This document shows positions 18,686 through 31,969 of a DNA stretch of 64,000 nt, in pieces. Position 1 is the first letter of the stretch. Each line of letters begins with the position of its first letter. The notes beneath the pieces are model-generated. The model searched no databases, was not told where the DNA came from, and worked only from the letters and a program-made list of their open reading frames with translations. The DNA is from Apus apus (taxonomy: Eukaryota > Chordata > Aves > Apodiformes > Apodidae). The position numbers were made by a program, and so were the translations under genes. The stretch covers positions 5,198,056-5,262,055 of the forward strand of contig NC_067304.1 of the NCBI RefSeq assembly GCF_020740795.1, written 5' to 3'.

Positions 18686-20359
18686 CTGCTTTCCTTGTGG
18701 GCCACTCATACTGTCTTTTCTGTGTATGTGGAATGATCTTAAAGACACTTACGTGTAGCCTGCAGGAGTGTCTGTGTCAGCAGAAGTACTGGTCATGTCA
18801 CTGTCACAGCACCTGCTGCTGCTGCCTTCAGTGCTACCTCTTTACCTCCAGAAGACTGTCCAATCAATGTCAGTTGTTCTCACTTAAAACCTGAATGTGC
18901 TTCTTGTTCGTTGTTGCGGTTGAGGCAGTGAACAACATGATGTCTCTTGGATTCTGAAATGTTTTACTGTTCATTTCCTTAAGAGATTGGTGCCATTGGT
19001 GCTGTGTCTTTATAAAACTGTCAGTTTAGATCTTAGGTATACTACCTCTTTGTTTGCCAAAGTTGGTTTCTGTATATCTGATGAATTGTGCCTTTAAATC
19101 AGAGTTTTAGAGCTTTTCCATTGCCTTTAAGAAGGGAAAAAAAGCCATCTATATTTTTGGCTCTTGGATATAGTCCCAGAAAGACTACAGAGGATTTGTT
19201 GGAATGGAGAACTGGAAGTTCCTATAGCAAAGGTATCCCCTGTCTTTAAATTTGTTGGCCTGTCGACAGAAGGTGCCTAATTAAATGAACTGTTGAGGAA
19301 TCAGTGGTACCCATCTCCTGTCAGGAGCAGAGTATAAATACCCTAGGATGCTTGTTTGTTTTGTTGAGCCTTGATGTCAGTTTTAGAGAAAATTTTGTTG
19401 CTCTTCAGGATAGAAAGGATGCTGTATGGGTCTAGATTCCTTGCTTTTTTTACTTGGAAATCATCTCTTCCACATACAGCATTGCAAATCTGTGTACAGA
19501 CACTGATGCTAGGTCTGCCTCTGCAATGCTAGACTGAGCACCTGGTGGGGTTGAGAAACAGTCTTTCCCTGCCTGACTCCCTTCTCTTGCCATGTTAAAG
19601 GAAAACCAGACCAGCTTAGCTGCAGGAATGAAGGAGTGGGTGTGCTGGAAGTGACAGTAGATGTGGTCTCTCTTCAGGTATCTGCTTACTTCATCAAGCA
19701 TTTTAGTCAAGCCTGTGATTCCAGGAGCTCCCATCACAGAATTTGCTGTGAGGTGAGACTCAGATGTGCATTGATAGCTGTTACTTTAAAGGCATATTTT
19801 CTATTTCTAATTCCTTGTTTAAGCTAAAAGCTTAATTAGGAAAGGTTTTGGCTTTGTGAATCTCTGAGTTTGCTGCCAACATGCAGGCAGCCTGTAGGAA
19901 CCAGTTGTCCCAGAAAAACCCACTTGCCTCACTTCAGAAGACTGAGGCAGCTTTTAAGCTCTGGCTTGTCTGTGGTGGATTGGCACTGCTCTCCACTGTC
20001 ATGAGCAGATTGAGTAACAGAACTGTTCAGGGCTTTATAGGGCTTTTTGGGACAGTCCCAGCAGTTGTATTGTCAGTGTTCATAGTAGTATTTGGTTATT
20101 AAAAAGGGGTTTTGGCCACACAGAATGGCTTGCTGTTCATTGCCTGGCTGATATGTGGTTTGATAATTGTTTGTACATACTATGACAATGCACTGGGAAT
20201 TGAGCATGTTGGTCACTAGCTTGATTGTGTGTGGCATCTTCAATGCTCTGAAATACGCTGAAATGCACTTAGTGCTAAAGTGAAATAACTGTAAGAAATG
20301 GCCTTATTTTTATACTTTTTTTCCAGATGTAAAAACTAGTGGTGACTTGTAATGTTACA

Positions 20360-20365
20360 AATAAA
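20360..20365 (+). terminator. CD46: poly(A) signal of the CD46-like gene
   Basis: Perfect AATAAA followed within about 30 bases by a GT/T-rich stretch (AGTGTTTGTCTTTC), the usual cleavage context. Confidence 0.65.
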
Positions 20366-20385
20366 AACCTTAAATTATTTAGCAG

Positions 20386-21852
20386 TAAGTGTTTGTCTTT
20401 CATTCGTCGTGTGGGAAGCAGCTCTTTTTCCTTTATTCTTAGGATGATTTTTGCTGTACCCTACTTGCATTAGGTGGTAACTGTAGGGATGGTACTTTGT
20501 GCATAGAATGACTTCATGGCAGTGTAGAGAATGTGTGTTAATTGCTGAGCAGTCCCATAGCCTTTTGGTTTTCTGTTGGAAGTCCAGAGATCCTGGAACT
20601 TCCAAACCCTTTTGGTGTTCGTTCCTGAAAAACTGGTAAAACTGATAGAGAATAGGCAGACTATTATGTGGCTGTTAGGAGGTAACACCAAGTCAAGAGC
20701 AAAGCCCAGAGACTGTTCTGGCACTTCTGTCCAGTGTGTGACAGATTTACTCCCTAGGGAATAGAGCTTGGGCATTTTTAAGGAAAATGATAAGTAGGAT
20801 GTGATTATTTTTAATTGTGTGAGGTTCACACTCAAAATGTACTTAACTTCCTTTGTGCAGAAATGTGTGGAGTCAGCTGCCTTACAGAATGAAGCCTTTT
20901 AGGGGGTGGAATAGAAAAATAACTAATACACTGTATTTTTTTTTAGTTTGTGCTTGTGATACTGTGGACTAAAAATGATGGCAGCACATAGACTACACAG
21001 CTTGGCAGTCTGAAGTTTTGGGATGGCAATGAGCATTGCTGGGATAGGCAGTTTGACTGAAACACTGCAAATTAATTTGTCCTAATTGTAATGAATTCTG
21101 CACCATTTTTCTAAAACTCAGTCCCACGCGAATGATTTCATGTTAGAATCTGGAGCTGATAATTGAATCATGGACTTTGTGCTAAGCAAAAGGCTGGCTG
21201 CAGTAACACTGTGTTATTGCCATCTACTGGTAAAACAAGTCATGTTCTCACAGTGGGAGCCACAAACTTGGGTCCAGCATTACCTGGTTTAATGTCAAGT
21301 GTGAAAGAGGTATCAGGGGTTGAAAGGCTTCTTGTGTTGCACTTAAAATCCGTCTAAATGGTCACTTTTGAGTGTGGTTCATACAGGGTAGTGAATGTGG
21401 AGCTGAGGCCTGAAATCAAGAGACTTGCAGCAGTTAGGTATTGTCCAGCAGGGACGCCTGTAATCTGTCTACCTGAGACAGAGCCTGGTACCAAGTAGCA
21501 CACAATTTTATTTGAAAGGAAAAAAAGCTGAGTGAATAACAGGTTAAGGCAAACAAACAGCACATGGCACAGAGCTGGTCAGAAGGGTGGGTGGCTGTGC
21601 CCTCACACACGGGCCCTGGCTTGCTTGAGTTGAAGAGTCTTAGTTAGGTGTTTGAGCAGATGCTTTGCTTTCTCTGTCAGCATCCCTCCTAGTTGAACGT
21701 GATGCTGACTGTCCTCCTTGGTGCAGGATGTTCGGCCAGGGGGTGTAACTTCAGGGCAGAGAACAGCGTACATGTTTGTGGAGCTTTTGCTGGTGTTTGT
21801 TTCTAAGGACTTTGGGGGGCAGGGGAATGAAGTTTTCCATTACTGCTGCTTT
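20386..21852. other. spacer between the CD46-like 3' end and mir-29c
   Basis: No gene recognised. This is where the + strand CD46-like transcript and the - strand miR-29 host transcript would meet tail to tail. Confidence 0.55.
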
Positions 21853-21942
21853 TCCCCCTACATCATAACCGATTTCAAATGGTGCTAGACAAAAACTGAG
21901 ACTCTGAACACCAAGAGAAATCGGTCAGCCTGTGTAAGAGAT
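21853..21942 (-). ncRNA. MIR29C: microRNA precursor mir-29c
   Basis: On the - strand this folds into a hairpin. The 3' arm (21866-21887) is an exact copy of mature miR-29c-3p, with seed AGCACCA (UAGCACCAUUUGAAAUCGGU...). The 5' arm (21906-21927) matches miR-29c-5p except one base by recall. The flanks AGGGGGA and CTTACACAGGCT of the human precursor are also there. The loop has two bases more than the human one. miR-29 represses collagen, elastin, DNMT3 and other mRNAs. Its place between CD46 and CD34, on the opposite strand from CD46, is the same as in human. Confidence 0.97.
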
Positions 21943-22753
21943 ACTTTCCTGGCTCAGAGAAGAATCCTCTTGTAGATGACAGCTACACATTCTGTCAAGA
22001 TGACTGTGCAGTGGCCTGATCAAATGCTTCATCCACACAGCGAGCGTCTGTTCTGGATATGATGTTTGACAAGAGTGAGGTTGAGCAAAAAGAGTTTAGC
22101 TTCATTTTAGCAGTTTGGATGCAAGGGTGTAGAAGTCTACTGAAACTGAAACATTACTAGAGATTACCAGCAACAGATTTAAGAAATAATTCCAGGAAAA
22201 GGAGTGGATTCTGTGTGCACCAGTGTGCCATCATCACGGTTGCTGAAGGCACTTCTGTGTTTAACTGCTGAGATCAAGTTGTTGGAGGGAATTTCTGTGT
22301 TTGCAGAGCAAGTCTCTGGGAGCAACAAAATGGTAATTCTGTGGTGATAGAGTCCTTAAGCAAAGAGTGGAAATAAATTTGCTCTAAGTTAGTAAATTAA
22401 ATGTCAGAGTCCTAGTGGTTGTTCAGTAAAGGAGTACTCTTCCTGTCAAGATACGAGAAGTGCTGCACTGGTTTTCATGCAACTTTCGGACCACTTTACT
22501 CTGGACAACTTGAACTCAATATCCATTGTTTATTAAGTAGAAATACAGTGGAAGGAAGCTGTTCTTGTTGTGGCCCTAGCTTCAGAGAGTGTATACAGTG
22601 GTTGTATAGACGTCTAGAAATCAGGTGATGTTACAGAGTGGATGGCTAGCAAAAAAACAAAACAAAAAACATTGGAAAAAGTGCTGTTTTAAGAAGCAGA
22701 GGCCATCAGTGGAGTTAGCAGCTGCTTGGTCCCCTCCCACGCTGTAATTCTTG

Positions 22754-22833
22754 CTCCTAGAACACTGATTTCAAATGGTGCTAGATACAAAGTGGGAAAA
22801 TCTAAGCCACCATGTGAAACCAGCTTCCAGAGG
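22754..22833 (-). ncRNA. MIR29B2: microRNA precursor mir-29b-2
   Basis: On the - strand, the 3' arm (22761-22783) is an exact miR-29b-3p, which differs from 29c by the ending AAAUCAGUGUU. The 5' arm (22802-22823) matches miR-29b-2-5p (CUGGUUUCACAUGG...). The stem flanks CTTCC...GGAAG-like and TAGGAG match the human mir-29b-2 precursor. It lies about 0.8 kb upstream of mir-29c on the same strand, so both come from one primary transcript, 29b-2 first. Confidence 0.97.
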
Positions 22834-25800
22834 AAGACACATCTTGTGCATGGCTGCAGGCTGAGAGAGAAAATCCTTCATCTCCACCGTACCTAGAGAA
22901 AAATTAATTTATTTAATTTCATTAGAAAGTCAGACAGTTAACCTGGGGTTATTTTATTGACGCACTTTTTGGGTGTCTTGCGAATAGTTGAGGCTGATGG
23001 AGAAGAAATGAAACGTGATGAAGAAACCCACCACTCTGTCAATGACTGTCGTTTCCTTTCACAGCCAGGTGGAAAACACTGAAGCTCTTACCAGCAAGTA
23101 GTGACAAAGGTCTGACTTCTTTTAGTGCAGAGTATGATGCTGATGGGGTGGAGGGAGGGAGTTTAGTTTGTGCGCTGCAGTTTTTTCAAGCCTTTGCAGA
23201 TGGAACCAGGCTATAAACCTCATTCTGTCTAAGATAGAAAGTGTTCTGGTTTTCCATCACTTACTGGTCTCAGCATCACCAGAGAGGACAGGACAGGTCG
23301 GGTGTTTTTTGTAACAGGAAAAGGAAGTGTGACAATCATGATGGAACTGCCTTTGTCAGCTGTATCACATGGCCTGTAAGTGCTTTTCATGACCAAGGAG
23401 TTGCAGATTTTTGTGAGGCAAGTTTTTAATTCTGTAGGGACAGTGAAAATAAATTGCATGGAAACTACTCTGAGTGTGGGTCAGAATGAAACCTAAAAAT
23501 GGAGCATTTGCAAATCTAACTGTAAATGGTTCAGGAAGTTGTTAAGGAAGTAGGAGAGTGTGAAAAGGAGTGGCTGGTGGTTATTGGAAATGGAATAGTT
23601 CTGAGCAGTGCTGTAGTACAGCACAGCCATGGTAGTTAACCAGCAGTGTGTGTCTCAGTTCAGTGGGAATAGATGGGGTGGGTGTCTTGAAGCCTGGGAA
23701 TGACTATACATGTGCTTAATTCAGGAACTATCAGAACCTGCCTTGTGTCTAACCTGTGTGGATGCAGAAGTTGATGTAAAATGGAATAGAGTGCCAGAAG
23801 TGGAGCTGAGAGTTTCACTAATGACCTGGGTTTTTGGCAACTCTTTCCATTAGTTTTGTAACCAGATCAATGAACCTGCTTCAGTGCCTACGTCCTAATG
23901 CACACCCCCAAGCAGCAGAGGAATAGCTCAGAGAGAAAGAGCATGTCCTTCCAAGAAATGGGGATGGAGGAAAAGTGAAAGAGCTGCACTAGATTACTGT
24001 GTCTGGGTATTTACTGTAGTTTCTAAATCCATTATCTGGGGCAACAGGGTGAAAGACAAGTGGAAAGCAGGTTCCCTCCCCAGTGTCTGTCTTGCTGGCA
24101 CAGTTATTTATGAGGCACCCTGTTTTATCAGCATGAGGATTTACTTCTGAAAAGCTGGACTGAGAGTTACTGCTCATGGGAGGTCAGTTGCAGCATAGAT
24201 AAAAGTACCAGAGCAGCATCTTTCAGAAACAGGCTCAAAGGGAGGGTTAGTTTGGCTTTTTTCTGGTCTCAGTAGTAAGCATGTGGCTTAACAGTAAAAA
24301 GGAATCCTTATTAGGGTTTTCAAAAACAGTTAATGGAAATGTCCAATGTTTGTACTGCTGAAAAAGAGCTTCACTAGAGGTATGAGACTTGCTGGCTCTG
24401 AACACCTGTGCATCCTTTCCCCTCCCCTCCAATGGAGACTAACCTTTCCAGAAATACTATGCAGCAGTTGAAGACCAATGGCTCATTCAGTATTTATAGT
24501 TTGATAAACCCAGGTTTCACTTCAGCATAATTAAGTTGCTGCTGCCCCTCTTCCAGGCTACCTGAAGATTGTTCTAGGCCCTAACACCTCCCCTTCTCTC
24601 CAAGCAGCCAGAAGGCATCAGTCCTTCCTGTCACACTGCAGGGACACCTTTTACTAAGGGTACATCTCTGACAGTGTCTGTCTTTCCAAACCTAGCAGCA
24701 TGCAGAGGGGAGGAGAAAAAGAGCAGTTCCAGATGCAGTGATACACAGTGATCAGCTATTAACATGCACACATGCAGGAAAACAAACTAGTGCTCGTCTC
24801 AAGCACTTGCTGGCGTCTGTTGAATGTACATATGGACACACAGACCAAGCAAATACTGTCAGCTACAGCTGGGTTTGTCACAGTGTTCTGAACAATCAGG
24901 AAAAGTGCAGTGTTATCAGTCTGTTTTTTTTTCCTCCTTTTTCAGACACATTTTAGTCACAGTACTAAGTCCTGTAGCTTCTTTCAGAGGAACATCTCAA
25001 AGCCTTTCACGGGCTTACTGCCTTCTGCATTCTATATGAGACAAAGGCGTGCCTGCCCCGTGGATGGGAACTTCCCCCCTGACTTAAGACCTGTAATCTA
25101 GTGTGCAGCAGGAACAAGGCAAATCTGGATATCACAGACCTGATTTTTCAGGACCTACAGTTCATACATAAAGGCACTTCTTGGGGCTTCCACAGTAGGC
25201 AAAACTCTGTGGGACCCTGTGTGCATCATAAATTTTTTCCTCTATTTTCAAATCACAGAGTGAAACTCAGGTTTGTCAGACCCTGGACTCCCCTGGAGAA
25301 AATATTCCTGTTTTACATGCAGAAAATCTGAGCTTGATTCATCATCCCCACAGTTTAGGAATGAGTCAGCCCAAGGCCAGGTGCAGGGCAGAGGGGTGTG
25401 ACAGTACAAGTGGTGACCTGTAAGGGGAATTAAAATGAGTGAACTTCTAAGGTTTCAAAAAAGCTTCCTCAGCCCGGGGGAGCGTGTAACTGCATCTGTT
25501 TGTTGTGCAGCTCTGTTACTGTGTGGTGCTGCGTGGGTCAGGTATGGACAATGTGCCCTGACTTGCAGCCCGAGGCCGGCGATGGGGTGTAACGCTTTCT
25601 GTGCCAGCCCTGCTGCTGACCTGGGCTGAGCAAAGGTGGAGGAGATGCAGCACTGCTCTGTGAAGTTAATGCTTGTGACTAGAAGGTGGCTCTAGAGATG
25701 CTACTGCTGTTATAGGCAGCAAAAGCATGTACTTTCCTCATAAGTTTAAAGCATAGTGCAGATTTTTTTTTTCCTTGATTAGGACTAGAATAAAAACTAC

Positions 25801-28800
25801 AGATTGGATTCCTGAGTCAAAACAGTCTTATTCTTCTAGTCCTACTATTGTAGCCTTACAGTTGCTGTATAGTCAAGTTGGAAGCCAGGCATGGGTCTGC
25901 AGCCCCTGTGCTATTTGCCCCCACCCCAAAACCAAAGGCAGGCTGAGCACCAGGCTGGGGTGTGCAGCAGATACAGCCTGTAGAGCCTTTCATCCCACTT
26001 AGCTCTAGCAGAGCAATGGGACAGTCAGGCCTGCTTGACATTTGAGTCACTAATTTAAATTCCTATTAAGGGTAATCTGTCAGAGCACTCACTAACATTT
26101 GTCTAACTGTGCTGAGCTGTCAACAAGCTGCCTATCATTCTAACCCATTTTTTAAAACAGTCCAATTGTTCAAGAGTTTGGGGGTGAGGGGAAGGCCAGA
26201 TTTTTGTTTGCTCATTTATTTAACAGAGGGAGAAACAGCTTTTCCAGATAATTTAGAACAGATCAGGTGATTGGTAATGAGTGTGATGGCTGAAATTTGG
26301 CTTGTGATGAGGTCTGAGAGGTGCGTTTTAGCCTTTTCTCTTTGCATGGTGGCCTCCCTGCAGGCACACTGGTGTGTGGTTAACTCTTGCTGTTTCAGGT
26401 GAGTTTGTGAGACTTCAATCCCATGGGTTTGGTGCCAACCCAGATTCTCCTAAATAGTGCTGAGCCACAGTCTGGCAGTCAGCACTGGGGAACAGGTGGT
26501 GGTGGTTCAGATGCAGTGAACCTAAGAGCTGAGTTTTTTAAATCCTAGGAGTTTGTTTCAGACTGTTAAATAAAATATAAATTTGGTCTTGCTTGCCCCA
26601 GAGCTACTGTGAACTGCAGGGGGCTGTTTTAGCACGGTGACCATTCTAGGAGTGCTAGAGATCAGGGCTACAGTTTCTAATCTTCTTCTTCCTGGTTGCT
26701 TATCTGGAAAGGCTTTGACTTGCCTGTAGTCATACAGTTTTCTTACACCTTTGCATTCATGGGAATTCTGGGGCAAACCCACAGCTTGTCAGGAGGGCAC
26801 AGGAGCTACCGAGCCACTGAATCCTAGTGAGGATTTCAGGTTTCACTGGGAGCCATGTGGTGGAACTGGCCAAACTTACACAGGGGAGGAAAAGCATGGC
26901 ACTTACATGACCCAGGTCATAGAAGCGTAGTAGGTAGTAGGTGCAGCACTGAAAACTCATCAAATTCAGACATCTTGATGGAACAGAGCATTACAAAATT
27001 AACTATGCTAAAAAAAAAATTACCCACCAAAGTAGTTGAAACCAGATAAATAATTTTCTGTTCCTAAGCATCACCTTAGAATATAAAATAGTGATTGCAA
27101 GTCCTGAAGACAGTCACGGGGAGATTATTGTTGTGGTTTGTGGAGTCATTTCAGGGACATGGTGTTCCCCCAACACTACTGTTCCAGCTACTCTAGTAGT
27201 GTCAAGGGAAGTAGTATTTTCCTTTGTGTTGTTCAAGAGATAAAAGAATGTCCTGTGCCAGTGAAGAACATAAGGAAACAAACACTGCCAGATGTTCACT
27301 GAAGTATAACCCATCCTTAAATGGGACGTTAGGAAACATGCCTTCAGTACCTGCCGTATCTTAACACATGCTGCAGTAGAAGGACCTGGCAGAAAAGCTG
27401 GAGAAAAGCACTGACCAAACTCCTGGCTGAGTCCTCTGAGCACGTGAGCTGTTGGGTTTGTACCTGTTCCCAGGATGTCCATCATTCTGTCTGTCACTGG
27501 AACCCCACTGTATGTCTGAGAGCCATCATCAGCCTTGAAGAAGCATTTGAGCTGTATGTCCAAATACAAACGCAGTGGCTGCTGATGGACACCTACTATG
27601 CACCATTTGCACTGGATCAAGAGTGTGTGTGTAGGGAGCTGAAGAGATGTGCTTAACTCAGAAATAGCTCTCTTCCTTGGAAAGCTTCAGGTCTGAATCA
27701 CACTGTGTTGGCTCAGTTTTTAACAGACAAGCTATCACATATGCCTCCCTGTGGGTGAAGAGTTGTCATTGGCATCAGGATTAGCAGTCAGGTTCTTCCC
27801 CTTTGAAAGCTGGAGAATGGAGGTCTGAAGGCTAAGGCTGACTTCAAACATGGAGAGGGCAGGAGGCTGCCCAGGGCTGAAGGCTTGGGGAGGTGGGCTA
27901 GCAAAACAGGTGGTCAGGCTAGCAGAAAGGATCCACTTGTTTCCATGGTTGGCCTGCACTGGCCCCATGTTTCTCTATGTTCAAATGGAGCCAGGCAACA
28001 TACCCCCATATTGAACTTTGCTAATGCAAAGATGAGGACAAAATAGTTACTTTGCTCAAGATCCCTGAGGCATTAACCACTCCACTACTGCCTATGAAGC
28101 TGAGAAGACTAGAGCCAGCCCTAACATATCCATGGAGGATGTTGCCCTGAGTCAGCTAGTGGCATGGACAAATAGGAATGCTGCAGAAAAACAGGGAAAG
28201 CTGGGAGGGGACAAGAACAGCTATTGAGCTGAGGTATCTGAAACTGGAAGCTTGTGAGAGACAATGCTAGTTTCACAGACACTGGTGAACTTAAAGCAAT
28301 CTGGAGTCCACCTGATGATGACTGCAGGAACAGAAATGAAAATATATGCAGCTATTTTTTCCTTTTTATTCTGGAACACAGGATAAGTTGATACCTAGTC
28401 CTGAAATACATGCTACTCCTGACTCGCAGCAGTCCAGAGGAAGTCTTGGGGGGAAAGGGGATGAGGGAACTAGTGCAAAGTTTTTGTAGTTAGCTCAAGA
28501 AACAAATTACAGAGAGGGGATTTTTAAATGCTTTGGAGATGCAGGAATTTTTGGATCTACAGTTCTGGACTTGGTGACCCACTACAGCAGTAGCATGAAT
28601 TTTCAAGCCTCACCTCCAGGTTTAGGACTCAAGCATGGCCACAGTTCAAAGAAATGTGACTTGGGAGTTCCTGAACCAACTGGTCACTGACAGTGAGTCA
28701 GGGGAATGACCTTGCAGCAGGCAGCTCACGGTACCACTCTCGGAGCCGTGCCAGTGCAGGCGGCGCTGCCAGCGCTGCTGAAACCATTTTGTGAGGTTCC

Positions 28801-31800
28801 CATGTTGGCTGCTCCTGCTGCCTTCCTCGCATCAGAACTTTTGGGTGGTTGAGAACAGAAGAGAGTACTCCCTCCATGTTCCATAACAATCTCTCTTTGC
28901 AACCTAGGCAGAGGATATGGGCAACCTGTGTATCTTGCCTACATCTCTGTCTATGAGCATCAGTGATACAGATACTTAACCGATGTAAATCTTCCCCTTC
29001 CTGCGCAGCCACACCCATGTAAAACTGTAAGAAAACACTGTGAACAAGTTTTAGAAAAAATACACGGCAGCAGTTAATTTTCTGGATAGGTCTGGAAGTG
29101 ATTTGTAAAAGGAGCGAGTGTAGAATACTTGGCATTTGGACATTTTAATGAACTTTCCCAAATAAGAAAAACAAAACCATTTGCTTATAGACTTTAAGCT
29201 TCTCACAGCATCGGTAAAGCTCCTGACACAGAGCCCAACGCTGTGTTTGTACGACATGGAAATGAACAGCAGCAGCAGTGCTGCAGGCTGAGAGTCAACC
29301 CTGCGAGCAACAAAATGGCTTGGGGTGCTGTCGTGTGCATTCGAATTTCTGGATGGTGGAATAGGGGGATGCCAATATCCCTGCCACTTCAGGTATGGTT
29401 GCAAACTTTAAGATCAATATTAAATTAATGTTTCTAAACCATATCCAAGCTTGTGCCCTCATCAGCTCAACTCCATAAAGCACAGAGAGGAGCCAACAGC
29501 AAAATCGGGCTGCGTCACAGATGTAATATGACCATCGGCAAAACAAGTGCAGGAGGAGATCATGGCTGTCTCGCCAGTCACGGAGCCTCCCTTCGGTATT
29601 GAGGAAGAATAAGATGGTAATGCTTTTACATTTGTATCCTTTAACTTCCTCTACCAAATTTTGAGGTCCTTGAACAGTCAAAACTCCCAAGAAAATGGCA
29701 TGTATTTTGCCAGCTGCCCCACCGCATGAACCGCCGCTGCGTCATAATGCCGCACCAAGGCTGAGAGGTACAATAAACCCCTCTTTTGAAAGGAGGGACA
29801 CCAAGATACAGAGAAATGAATCAGCTTACACAATGTCACACGCACAAGTGTCAGAGGGAGGAAGAAATCACAGCTTTCCCAAGTCCTGTTGTGGCAATAT
29901 GCAGGAAGCCATTACGGAGCAGTTAGCCACGTAGAGCCACAACGAACGGTAACAATCCCGTCCCTATGCGCAAAACCGCTGCCGTCCTGCACAAACACGC
30001 CCTGTCCCCTTCTTAGCCTTGTTTCTTGCCAGTCACACAGATTTACCTGCTGACTGTAACCTCAATTCCTGAGTAATGAGATTTACAGCTGAAGTTTAAC
30101 ATTGAAATAACTCCTCTTTTATCTCGACTCCTTACCCTCCCTGCGTGCAGCTGCAATTAGGCTGGCACCGTGGCAAAAAGATGGTGGCGACAGAAGTAAA
30201 AACAAATGTATCGCTGTGCTGAGCACATACTCAATTAGAAGGCATATGCCTGAGCAAGTATATCAGCTGCTAGTTGCACCTCCTTCCAAAGGACTAAGAA
30301 GTGCCATTAAGAAGCACCAGCTTTGCAAATTAATGAGGTCCTCCACCCCACAACTGTGATGGGGAAAAATGCAAAGGGTTGCCTGTTCAGACAGTGCTCT
30401 GAAACAAAACAGACTCAACCCACCCATCTTCCATGCAACTGAGCATCATTCCTTAGTCTCCTGCCTGTACAGAATTATCCCTGTGGCTGCCTTATGCTGT
30501 TCCTGTATCTGTGTGTACTTATGCTTGTCTGTCTTGCTGCAGGGACCACTGTTGTTGCTGCTATTCCTGTTGTTCCCCTGCTCTGCGGAACTGGCGCTGC
30601 AGGAGGCAAGGATGCTCCAAGGGAGCCAGCTACAGCCAGCGAAGGCTCAGTGAGTCAGGAGGGCTTGTGACGACTGCGGTAAGAGTCTGAAATTCCCTAT
30701 GGAATCTGGCAGTAAAGGACGGGAGGCAAGAGAGGTGGAAATGGGAAAGAGGAAAAATAGTGGGGAGTGGCACCTACTGCCTCTTTTCCCTCCCTGTTCC
30801 TACCACCGCGCTGCCGTTGGAAGTGGCATCCTCCCTGCCATGGAACTGCGCAAGAGAATGGAGTCGGGGACAAAACCGCAGTGCGGCCTTTGGAACCCAA
30901 CAACCCAAGATTTGGTCGGGGTGGGTGAACGTGTAGAATCACAGCCCTTCTCTCTCCCTCTCTCTCAGGCTGCCATTCAGAGGACAGGCTGGTGCCAAAG
31001 GGATGTTGAGCTGGTTCTGAACCCAGTGGTTGTTGCTAAACAACCGGACCTGGCGCTTGAGATGTCAGCGAGTGAGTAATACAAATTAAATGCTTATGCT
31101 ACCACATCCTTAAACTTGTTTAAACCTTGATATGATGAAAGGCTATGGAATAATGTTCCCTGCCGTATGAGAAAGCAAAGTTACCACTCCACTGCATAAT
31201 CAGGAGACTTCCTCAGCCAGAAGGACCAAGCTCAAAGCTGGTTGTGTCCTCACCACTTCCAGGCAGAGCTGCCATCTTCATTGCTGGTTGCTTTAAGAAG
31301 AGAGGTGAAAAAATTATATAGTAATGGTTAAGAGAGAAAAATGTTCTCCCCTTCGTTTCCTGATCCTCTCTGTGGAGCTGCTCTCTGCCCTCAGTCTCCC
31401 ATTCATCCTTACCCAGTCCTTCCCAATCCTTCAATCCCTGCTTTTCTAACACTGTTATTTCTTTTGCAGACCTTTACAGACCCGTCACTTAGGGTTGTCC
31501 TCAGCTCTCCCTGATGTCACTGAGCCTGTGGCAAACTCACACTTAGGCAAACAAGAGCTTGAGTTTGGCCAAGAGTGTTTTTCACTTCTTCAGTTATTCC
31601 CAGGATGTGATTTCCAGGTGCAGTTGCTGCCCCAAGCAGTTCACAGTCCTGCTAACGCATCACCACCTTGTAAGGGAGAAGAAAGGCCCCAGACCCCAGC
31701 ACTTTCCCTTTCCCCCTGGTTTGCAGCTCGTGACACGTCATCATCGCAACTGCGCACGGCAAAATGAAACCTCTCCGGGCACCCATGGGTGCGGGGTCCA
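22834..31800. other. gene-free region, probably intron of the miR-29 host transcript
   Basis: About 9 kb with no protein-coding exon I can support on either strand. Open frames up to 168 codons (27114-27620, -) look like chance. If the host transcript starts near 44.8 kb, this is its intronic body. No transposon was recognised. Confidence 0.5.
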
Positions 31801-31825
31801 GCGCACCAAGGAGTTAAGTGAGGGG

Positions 31826-31922
31826 CCCCTGGGGGCAGCAGGCCGTCCCTGGGGGCAGCGGGCAGCACCCGGGGCAGCGGGCAGCACCCGGGGGCAGCGG
31901 GCAGCAGCGGGCAGGCAGCTGC
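31826..31922. repeat. GGGGGCAGCGGGCAGCACCC tandem repeat
   Basis: Four to five imperfect copies of a roughly 18-20-bp GC-rich unit next to a putative promoter. Confidence 0.75.
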
Positions 31923-31969
31923 CGGCACTTCGGAGCGAGCGAAACTGACGCTGAGATTTGACACCCAGG

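Larger units (their letters stand above)
18507..20385 (+). other. CD46: 3'UTR of the CD46-like gene
   Basis: AT-rich untranslated sequence from the stop to just after the poly(A) signal AATAAA at 20360-20365. It holds a (TA)n run at 18667-18685 and a chance 73-codon open frame at 19881-20102. Confidence 0.65.

Noticed and set aside
19881-20102. 73-codon frame with hydrophobic segments
   Set aside because: It lies within the 3'UTR of the CD46-like gene, has no signal of translation and shows no family motif.
27114-27620. 168-codon open frame on the - strand
   Set aside because: No recognisable motif, ordinary composition and no promoter or splice context; a chance frame in a long gene-free region.
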